Origin: Sulfurimonas sp.
Lineage (GTDB): Bacteria; Campylobacterota; Campylobacteria; Campylobacterales; Sulfurimonadaceae
Direction: 5' to 3'
Assembly (NCBI RefSeq): GCF_023229025.1
Contig: NZ_JALOAA010000006.1
Location: 1 to 64,000, forward strand
Length of the DNA stretch: 64,000 bases
Positions 57,320 through 64,000 of the stretch are shown one piece after another (the stretch's first letter is position 1; each line of letters starts with the position of its first letter). Below the pieces are notes generated by a model. The model saw only the letters and a list, made by a program, of their open reading frames with translations, had not been told where the DNA came from and made no database searches. The position numbers and the translations under genes were made by a program.

Positions 57320-58672
57320 ATGCCGTATGTTAAAGAAGTATTTGAATATTTAAAGAGATCTAGCCCGTCTCAAAAAGAGTTTTATCAGGCTGCTGAAGAG
57401 GTACTTGAGTCATTACGACCTTTAATGATTAAATATCCAAAATATAGAGATCACAAAATTATAGAGAGAATTGTTGAGCCTGAGAGACAGATACTCTTTC
57501 GTGTAAACTGGGTTGATGACAATGGCGAGATTCAAGTAAACAAAGGTTATCGTATAGAATTTAACTCCGCACTTGGACCCTATAAAGGCGGTTTGAGATT
57601 TCATCCAAGTGTAAATGCCGGTGTTATCAAGTTCTTAGGTTTTGAGCAAATATTTAAAAACGCTCTTACGGGACTTCAAATCGGAGGCGGAAAAGGGGGG
57701 AGTGATTTCAACCCTAAAGGCAAATCTAACAATGAAATTATGAGATTTTGTCAAGCTTTTATGAGCGAACTATTTAGACATATAGGCGCAAATACAGATG
57801 TTCCTGCCGGAGATATTGGAGTCGGAGCAAGAGAGATTGGCTATATGTTTGGAATGTACAAAAAACTTGCAAATAAATATGAGGGCGTACTAACCGGAAA
57901 ATCGCTAAAATGGGGCGGTTCACTCGCAAGAACAGAGGCTACGGGCTATGGCGCTGTTTACTTTGCAAAATATATGCTTGAAGATAGAGGCGAGACACTA
58001 GAGGGCAAAAAATGTGTAGTCTCAGGAAGTGGAAATGTCTCTATCTATACAATTGAAAAACTTTATCATCTAGGAGCTACTCCTATTACATGTAGTGATT
58101 CAAACGGTATGATTTATGATGCAGAGGGAATTGATTTAGAACTTCTAAAAGAGCTAAAAGAGGTAAAAAGAGAGAGACTTACTGAGTATATAAAACATAG
58201 ACCAAATGCAATATACACTCCGGTTGAAGAGTACCCAGAGGATTGTAATGGAGTTTACACAGTTCCTTGTTATGCAGCATTTCCAAGTGCTACGCAAAAC
58301 GAATTAAATCTAAATGATGCAAAAAACCTCCTTGCAAACGGCTGTTTCTGCGTAAGCGAAGGTGCAAATATGCCATCAACTCTTGATGCTGTTCACGCCT
58401 TTATTGACGCAAAAATTTGTTACGGTCCGGGTAAAGCTGCAAATGCGGGAGGTGTTGCTACAAGTCAATTAGAGATGGCTCAAAACGCCTCTATGGTTAA
58501 CTGGACTTTTGAAGAGGTTGATACAAAACTAGCTCAAATTATGAAAAGTATCTATGTAAGTGCGAGTGCTACGGCTGCCGAATTTGGCGAACCGACAAAC
58601 TTGGTTTTGGGTGCAAATATCGCAGGATTTAGAAAAGTAGCAGACGCTATGATTGAGCAGGGGCTAGTTTAA
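57320..58672 (+). CDS. gdhA: NADP-type glutamate dehydrogenase
   Basis: GdhA interconverts glutamate and 2-oxoglutarate plus ammonia. The 450-residue hexameric-type enzyme has the catalytic Lys in GGGKGGSDFNPKGK and Asp in PAGDIGVGAREIG, plus the SGSGNVSIYT dinucleotide site. Length and motifs fit NADP-dependent enzymes. An AAGGA site precedes the ATG. Confidence 0.96.
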   Translation: MPYVKEVFEYLKRSSPSQKEFYQAAEEVLESLRPLMIKYPKYRDHKIIERIVEPERQILFRVNWVDDNGEIQVNKGYRIEFNSALGPYKGGLRFHPSVNAGVIKFLGFEQIFKNALTGLQIGGGKGGSDFNPKGKSNNEIMRFCQAFMSELFRHIGANTDVPAGDIGVGAREIGYMFGMYKKLANKYEGVLTGKSLKWGGSLARTEATGYGAVYFAKYMLEDRGETLEGKKCVVSGSGNVSIYTIEKLYHLGATPITCSDSNGMIYDAEGIDLELLKELKEVKRERLTEYIKHRPNAIYTPVEEYPEDCNGVYTVPCYAAFPSATQNELNLNDAKNLLANGCFCVSEGANMPSTLDAVHAFIDAKICYGPGKAANAGGVATSQLEMAQNASMVNWTFEEVDTKLAQIMKSIYVSASATAAEFGEPTNLVLGANIAGFRKVADAMIEQGLV

Positions 58673-59925
58673 GCACTTGCTTCCTCCGCTACATGCGGAG
58701 TTGTAACGCTTATGTTTGTAGTTATACAGTAACCGTCTCTTCCACTCTCTTTTGCCTTGTATAGCATCTCATCGGCTTTGCTTATCAAAATCTCCTCATC
58801 TAGTGCTTCATCGGCAAGGCAGTTAGCAACACCGATAGAGACGGTTAAAAACTTATTTATTTTAGAGCCTTCATGTTTAATCTCGCGTGCTTTTATAGAG
58901 TCACAAATATTTCTAGCAATTATTGCGCTGTTATCTTCGGTTACTTCTGTTAAGAGTATTCCAAACTCCTCGCCTCCTAACCTAAATACAAAATCACTCG
59001 GACGCTTAAGAACATCTTTGAAAACTTTTGCGACACTCTTAAGCGCGAAATCTCCCTCTATATGCCCATAAATATCGTTATACTGCTTAAAGTAGTCGAT
59101 ATCAAGCATCATAAACGTAATATTGCTATGATTTCTTTTTGCTCTTTTAATCTCTCTATCATATACAAGGTTGAAATATCTTCTATTATGTAGATTAGTA
59201 AGCGAGTCGGTATATGAAGCGTTTTCTAACTTTTTATTTGCAATTTTTAACTTTTTTGTTGTTATCTCTAACGCAGTCTGATCATTTTGTATGCTCTTAA
59301 AAACATAAAAAGAGATTATCATGACACAAAAAATTACCATTATTAAAATTGAACCGACTTTTACTAATATACCTTCATAGAGCGTTAGGAAGTTTTTCCG
59401 CTCATATCTAGCAACATCAACCTCATATGATATCAACTTGTTTACAACCTGATGAACATGTGCTACTTTTTTTTCAATATTGCTAATTGATAGTTTTTTT
59501 GTGTCATTTCCCTGTGATATAGCTTCTACTATTCTATATAGATAGCTGTTTATAGCTTTTATCTCTGATGCGGCATACTCAACATAACCAAGCTCATAAT
59601 CTCTTTTAAAATGAGATTCATAGCTTTTCCACTCTTTTTCAACACTCTGTATTGTATTTTTAATTTGTGATTTTACTTCATGCGGAGCAATCTCTGCATT
59701 TTTTGCTCTATAGAGTGTATTTGCCAATGTGCCTTGATATGTTTGAACTATTTTATTTAACTCTATTACCGGCACTAAAGAGCCAAAATATAGGGAGTCT
59801 AGATTTTTTTTCATTGAGTTTAGATTTATTGCACCCATCACTCCAATTATGATAAGCCCAAGTGTAATAATTATAAAAATAAAAAAAAGTTTACTTTTTA
59901 ACTTTAGAGTCTCTATAAAATTCAT
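58669..59925 (-). CDS. Membrane-bound diguanylate cyclase
   Basis: The 418-residue protein has two transmembrane helices (about 14-32 and 188-208) around a periplasmic four-helix-bundle sensor (4HB-MCP-like). A GGDEF domain follows with RLGGEEFGILL as the active loop and DSLTNLHNRRYF at its start. It should make cyclic di-GMP. It overlaps gdhA by 4 bp tail to tail. Confidence 0.92.
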   Translation of the reverse strand: MNFIETLKLKSKLFFIFIIITLGLIIIGVMGAINLNSMKKNLDSLYFGSLVPVIELNKIVQTYQGTLANTLYRAKNAEIAPHEVKSQIKNTIQSVEKEWKSYESHFKRDYELGYVEYAASEIKAINSYLYRIVEAISQGNDTKKLSISNIEKKVAHVHQVVNKLISYEVDVARYERKNFLTLYEGILVKVGSILIMVIFCVMIISFYVFKSIQNDQTALEITTKKLKIANKKLENASYTDSLTNLHNRRYFNLVYDREIKRAKRNHSNITFMMLDIDYFKQYNDIYGHIEGDFALKSVAKVFKDVLKRPSDFVFRLGGEEFGILLTEVTEDNSAIIARNICDSIKAREIKHEGSKINKFLTVSIGVANCLADEALDEEILISKADEMLYKAKESGRDGYCITTNISVTTPHVAEEASA

Positions 59926-60071
59926 TACAACATCTCCAAAAACATTCTTTAACTACAGCAAACGCCATTCCAGAATATAAATAGATATCTAAGAGAGAGT
60001 AAAAGGTGCAATTTTGTAACGATATTATCACAATAATCACATTTTTATTATGAAATTAAAAAAACTTATAC

Positions 60072-60077
60072 TATAAT
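60072..60077 (+). promoter_or_regulatory. -10 box of the response-regulator gene
   Basis: TATAAT at 60072-60077 lies 43 bp before the ATG. No clear -35 box is seen. Confidence 0.5.
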
Positions 60078-60119
60078 GTTACTATTATAAAAAAAAAGAA
60101 ATAATTATTTGGATTAAGA

Positions 60120-60869
60120 ATGGATAAACACACAATTATAATTGTTGAAGATGATGAGATTACAGCATTAAACTTGAAACTATCACTTCAAAAACATGGC
60201 TATGAAATAGTTGCAATGTATGACAATGCAGAGGAAGCAGAAGAGAAAATAGCTTCTTATAGACCTGATGTTATTATTATAGATATCTCCCTACAAAAGA
60301 GCAATGACGGAATTGAGCTTGCAAAAACGATTAGACAAAATTACGGTATCCCGTTTATCTTTTTAACCTCTTACAGCGATGATGATATCATAGCAGAGGC
60401 GGCAAAAACAGAGCCTTACGGCTATATAGTAAAACCTTTTGACCCCTCCTCTCTTCATGCAACGATACAGATGGCAATTTTTAAATTTGATATGGAGAAC
60501 AAAAGAAGTGAAGAGGTAACTACCGCAAAACTAGACCAAAACAGCGTAGAGAAGCTTCTCTACGCTAAAAGAGAGTCTGATATGCCTTTCATATCTTTTG
60601 GTAACGGCTACATTTTAGATATATCTCAAGATGAGATACTATATAACAATGAGAAGATAAAGCTTACGAAAAAGGAGCGGGCAATCCTTAGACTTCTTGT
60701 TGCAAAGCTTGGAAATACCATCAGCTTCTCTCAAGCGATTGATTATGTATGGAGTGAAAACGGGGCTACAGAAAATAGCATTAGAACACTTGTATGGAGA
60801 CTTAGAAGTAAGCTTCCTACAGACATTATTAGAAATGCTTCTGGGATTGGTTACTATATAGAGAAGTAA
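60120..60869 (+). CDS. Response regulator with winged-helix output
   Basis: The 249-residue regulator has a receiver with D55 (VIIIDISLQ) and a C-terminal OmpR-type winged helix (NSIRTLVWRLRSKLPTDIIRNASGIGYYI). It ends one base before the stop of the hybrid kinase on the opposite strand. The two are likely but not proven partners. Confidence 0.9.
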   Translation: MDKHTIIIVEDDEITALNLKLSLQKHGYEIVAMYDNAEEAEEKIASYRPDVIIIDISLQKSNDGIELAKTIRQNYGIPFIFLTSYSDDDIIAEAAKTEPYGYIVKPFDPSSLHATIQMAIFKFDMENKRSEEVTTAKLDQNSVEKLLYAKRESDMPFISFGNGYILDISQDEILYNNEKIKLTKKERAILRLLVAKLGNTISFSQAIDYVWSENGATENSIRTLVWRLRSKLPTDIIRNASGIGYYIEK

Positions 60870-63527
60870 TCAGCTAACTTTTATCTGAGACAACTCACTC
60901 TTTATTTTTTTAAAGGAGTGTTCAAAATCAAAATCTTCACTCTTGGCTTTTGCCATCTTCTCGATTTTCTCACTCTCCTCTTGTATAACTTCAAGTCTAA
61001 AATTACCGCTTGAACCTTTTATACTATGAGCGATAAGTGACATTTTTTTATAATCCTTTGAAGCTATTGCCTCTTTTAGCTCGGGGATTTGAATTGTCAT
61101 CTTTTTTAGAAACATCTGGATAAGTATTACAAGCTCATCACTACTTAGCATCAACTCCTGTTTCAGTTTTTCATGGTTTAATCCTTCGATTCTGCTTTGA
61201 GCTTCGCTACCCTCAGAACTACTCTGCGCGGCATCTTCTGAAACCTTAAGGTAATTGAAAAAAACTCTCTCTAGCTCTTCAATTTCAATCGGTTTTCCTA
61301 AAAATGAGTCAAACCCACTCTTTAATCCTCTCTCTTTTGCACCTTTTATTACATTTGCCGTTAATGCGGATACCGGCGTATGTCTTAATCCGCTCTCCTT
61401 TTCATACTTTATAATATTTCTAACAGCTTCATTACCGTCCATTATAGGCATCTGTTCATCCATTAAAATAAGATCATATCTGTTTTTTTTATAAAGATTT
61501 AGCGCTTCTAGTCCATTTTTTGCCAAATCAAAAGTTAATCCATACTTACTAAGTAATATTTTAATAAGCTCTTGATTTGCTTCATTATCCTCAGCTACCA
61601 AGATATGTCCTTCAAACATCATGGCCCTTTGGCTCTTATGTACAGAGAAAGAGTCTAAGTGCATAAGCTCATCAAAAGCAGTTCTAATTTTAGAGCAGTA
61701 AAGAGGAAAACATGCAGATGAGATGTGTGTATAGCTTTCATATCTATCGCTTGGATTACTTGTAATAGCAATATATTTTTTATCAGAGTTTATAATTCTC
61801 TCTTTTACGTCAGCATCAAGATACTCATCTAAAAATATAGCTATATCATACTCTATATCGAGATTATCCACCATCTCTATATTCATATTAAACATATCTG
61901 AGTATTTTAAAAAGGAGTCCGCTTTATATCCTCTAATCATATCTTTTGAGTAAAATACCGTTTTTAATGTCTTTAGCTCATCTATGTCTGAAAAAACTTG
62001 ACACTCATAGTTATGAATATCTACCGGTATCTCAACCCAAAAAGTACTCCCCTCTCCCAGTTTTGACTTCACATGAAGGCTTCCGCCCATATGCTCTGAA
62101 AGTTGATGACAGATAGAGAGTCCAAGACCGGTTCCCTCTAGTTTCTCTATCTCCCATCTTCCTGCTTGCGTAAATGCGGTAAAGATACTTCGTATATCCT
62201 CCTCTGCTACGCCTATACCGTTATCTCTAACACTCACTTTTAATATATTGTTCTTACAACTTGCTTCAACATGAACATGTCCGCCGATTTTAGTAAATTT
62301 TATAGCGTTACTTAAGAGATTGGATAATATCTGCTTTATTCTCAGAGAGTCGGCATATAGCTCTTTTGGTATTGTAGGGTCTATGAAAGATGTAACTATA
62401 ATGTCTTTGGCATTTGCAGAAGCTACAAAAAGCTCTAACGTATGACTTATCTCACTATGAATAGAGAAAATTCTAGGCTCAATTGCAAACTCACCGCTTC
62501 TTAACTTTGTAAAATCCAAAATATCGTTTATTATGCTTAGTAGATTCTCTCCGCTATTTAGAATAATCTCAAGATATCTCCTATGCTGTTTTGAGAGATC
62601 TTGCTCCATCAAAAGATTAACAAAGCCCAAAATTGCATTTAGCGGTGTCCTAATCTCATGTGACATATTAGAGAGAAAATAATCTTTTGCTTGTGAAGCT
62701 TTTTGTGCTTCGAGTCTTGCATCTATAAGAGTTGTGACATCATTGCCTATAGAGATATACTCTTTTGAGTTATCATACGGGTCTATTATTTTGGCAATTG
62801 TGACATCTATATAGAAGTAGCCTCCATCTTTTTTATTGTTCTTAATCGTACCCCTAAAAATACCTGCATTTTCAAGCTGAAACCATAAATCATCAAAATA
62901 CTCTTGAGGCATATCCTCATGTTTTATCATGCTATGTTTACTGCCCATAAGCTCATCGACACTATATCCGCTAAGCTTTGCATACTTATCGTTTACATAT
63001 GTAATTATTCCGTTTTCGTCTGTTTTAGAGATAATAGCACTCACATCAAGTGCATTTTGATACTCATTAAGCAGCTTTACATGCCGGTTTATCTCCTGCT
63101 CTTTCTCAAAAATCGTATCTGAATAATATTTTAAAATACTCTGAAGATTTCTATCAAATATATAAGAGAGCTCATAAAAAAGCTCCCTTGAGTCTATCTT
63201 GCTATCAAATGCAAACTCCATCATGGCTCTTCTAAAATGGCTACAAATCTCAAAAAGCTCATCTGCTCTTATATCTTTATCTTTAAGATAGTTAAGAAAT
63301 TTTTGCATGATAGGACACTCTCCTATCTTTACCTCTCCTGCGATAACATCTATAAAATAGTCAAATACGCCATTGGCATAATTATCTAAAAACACATTTT
63401 TATCTATGTCATGAAGCTTTAGAAGTTTTTGCGGTGACTCATAAGAGAGCCATTTTAAAAGTACGGTCTCCTTCGATGCTGCTAAAGTATTTTTATGTTT
63501 TACAAGGTTTGGCAGTTTTTTTTCCAT
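60870..63527 (-). CDS. Hybrid sensor histidine kinase with PAS, REC and HPt domains
   Basis: The 885-residue protein has an N-terminal helical sensor-like region (about 1-150), a PAS domain (about 155-275), HisKA (FLSNMSHEIRTPLNAILG), HATPase (LSNAIKFTK, GTGLGLSICHQL), a REC domain with the Asp in YDLILMDEQMP and a C-terminal HPt domain (LIAHSIKGSSGNF). No membrane segment is evident, so it is probably cytoplasmic and senses through PAS. Confidence 0.93.
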   Translation of the reverse strand: MEKKLPNLVKHKNTLAASKETVLLKWLSYESPQKLLKLHDIDKNVFLDNYANGVFDYFIDVIAGEVKIGECPIMQKFLNYLKDKDIRADELFEICSHFRRAMMEFAFDSKIDSRELFYELSYIFDRNLQSILKYYSDTIFEKEQEINRHVKLLNEYQNALDVSAIISKTDENGIITYVNDKYAKLSGYSVDELMGSKHSMIKHEDMPQEYFDDLWFQLENAGIFRGTIKNNKKDGGYFYIDVTIAKIIDPYDNSKEYISIGNDVTTLIDARLEAQKASQAKDYFLSNMSHEIRTPLNAILGFVNLLMEQDLSKQHRRYLEIILNSGENLLSIINDILDFTKLRSGEFAIEPRIFSIHSEISHTLELFVASANAKDIIVTSFIDPTIPKELYADSLRIKQILSNLLSNAIKFTKIGGHVHVEASCKNNILKVSVRDNGIGVAEEDIRSIFTAFTQAGRWEIEKLEGTGLGLSICHQLSEHMGGSLHVKSKLGEGSTFWVEIPVDIHNYECQVFSDIDELKTLKTVFYSKDMIRGYKADSFLKYSDMFNMNIEMVDNLDIEYDIAIFLDEYLDADVKERIINSDKKYIAITSNPSDRYESYTHISSACFPLYCSKIRTAFDELMHLDSFSVHKSQRAMMFEGHILVAEDNEANQELIKILLSKYGLTFDLAKNGLEALNLYKKNRYDLILMDEQMPIMDGNEAVRNIIKYEKESGLRHTPVSALTANVIKGAKERGLKSGFDSFLGKPIEIEELERVFFNYLKVSEDAAQSSSEGSEAQSRIEGLNHEKLKQELMLSSDELVILIQMFLKKMTIQIPELKEAIASKDYKKMSLIAHSIKGSSGNFRLEVIQEESEKIEKMAKAKSEDFDFEHSFKKIKSELSQIKVS

Positions 63528-63646
63528 TGTATATTACTTTTCCTACATTATAAAATATGAGAACAACATAATCAAAAATAGATAATATTTAAAACTATAG
63601 TATCTAAAAATAGATATTTTTACCAAATCCAGAGCTGCCCTCTCCT

Positions 63647-64000
63647 CTAAGCTTTTACTATTTTGCTAATAATTTCATTAACATTTTTTGAGATTGATGG
63701 CTCTGACATCACTCTATCGAGCTCTTTTTTCATCAATTTTTTATTTACGCTGTTTAATTTCTCATATATCCTAAATGCTCCTGCCAGCCCTGAAGCCATC
63801 TGCGGATTTATCTTATCTATATCTATAATTTTGTCTGCTAAAAATTTATACCCCAACCCATCTTTTGAGTGAAAATGCTTATAGTTTCTTGCAAATACAC
63901 CAATTAGTGAACGAAGAAGATTTGGCACGAGTTCATTGTACGCATTATCATTTTGAAGAGCCATTACTCTATCCAAAGTTCCCTCTCTATGAGATGCTGC
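63647..64000 (-). CDS. pepN: Aminopeptidase N, 3' end (partial)
   Basis: The frame is open to the window edge and includes ASHREGTLDRVM upstream of any ATG. The segment NYKHFHSKDGLGYKFLADKI and DKINPQMASGLAGAFRIYEK matches the C-terminal alpha-helical domain of PepN. The metalloprotease HExxH domain lies outside the window. Confidence 0.85.
   Translation of the reverse strand, partial: AASHREGTLDRVMALQNDNAYNELVPNLLRSLIGVFARNYKHFHSKDGLGYKFLADKIIDIDKINPQMASGLAGAFRIYEKLNSVNKKLMKKELDRVMSEPSISKNVNEIISKIVKA

Overview
The window looks like chromosome from a Campylobacterota (epsilonproteobacterial) species, most like Sulfurimonas or a close relative. The signs are an AT-rich genome with tightly packed genes, good -10 boxes with weak -35 boxes, a tmRNA tag of the epsilonproteobacterial type (ANNTNYRPAYAVA), and housekeeping protein types that fit this phylum. 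The genus is inferred; no 16S gene is present.

Region 1 (about 117-17807) is a complete Tn7-like transposon of about 17.7 kb. Its ends are perfect 16-bp inverted repeats (TGTCATTTACAAGAAC at 117-132 and its complement at 17792-17807), each followed at the same distance by a TnsB-site-like motif. From left to right it carries: a RecF/ABC-type ATPase plus a DUF262 protein (minus strand, 200-3252); the transposition operon tnsA-tnsB-tnsC-tniQ (3608-8185); a small degenerate IS200-type (Y1) transposase-like protein (8196-8552, minus); a four-gene operon of hsdM, hsdS, a methyltransferase-like/McrB fusion and a McrC-type nuclease with a HEPN-like C-terminus (8726-16082); and tnsE (16072-17748, minus), pointing inward from the far end. 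The right end lies one base from the argJ stop codon. No HsdR is present. The McrB/McrC-HEPN pair sits where the restriction subunit would be, so this is a strong candidate for a hybrid Type I/Type IV-like defence system. The divergent dead Y1-transposase gene across a palindromic promoter may be its regulator.

Region 2 (17809-33306) is ordinary core genome: rpmB-K+ channel-argJ (minus); an HDOD/CheX signalling pair; rpe-trpF-exonuclease; accA, fabF, acpP, a DUF523 protein, fabG and gpmI (minus); and mraY-murD-purN (plus).

Region 3 (33353-42602) starts with two identical tandem tRNA-Phe genes and a multiply broken Fic gene. A copper/silver-type efflux locus follows, with a Met/His-rich periplasmic protein, TolC-like, CusB-like and CusA-like proteins and an OmpR/histidine kinase pair. 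The kinase start is interrupted by an apparent one-base slip in an A7 tract.

Region 4 (42709-50776) holds tmRNA, a membrane protein of unknown function, an arylamine N-acetyltransferase, groES-groEL with a clear promoter and terminator, tRNA-Met/Ile(CAT) and tRNA-Asn, small proteins, a cold-shock gene with a long leader, a malate:quinone-oxidoreductase-like protein and a 46-residue lipoprotein.

Region 5 (50863-64000) has an ABC-F ATPase, a DUF5718 protein, a SUI1-family factor, putA and gdhA (proline to glutamate to 2-oxoglutarate), a diguanylate cyclase, a response regulator, a large hybrid kinase and the 3' end of pepN, which runs off the window.
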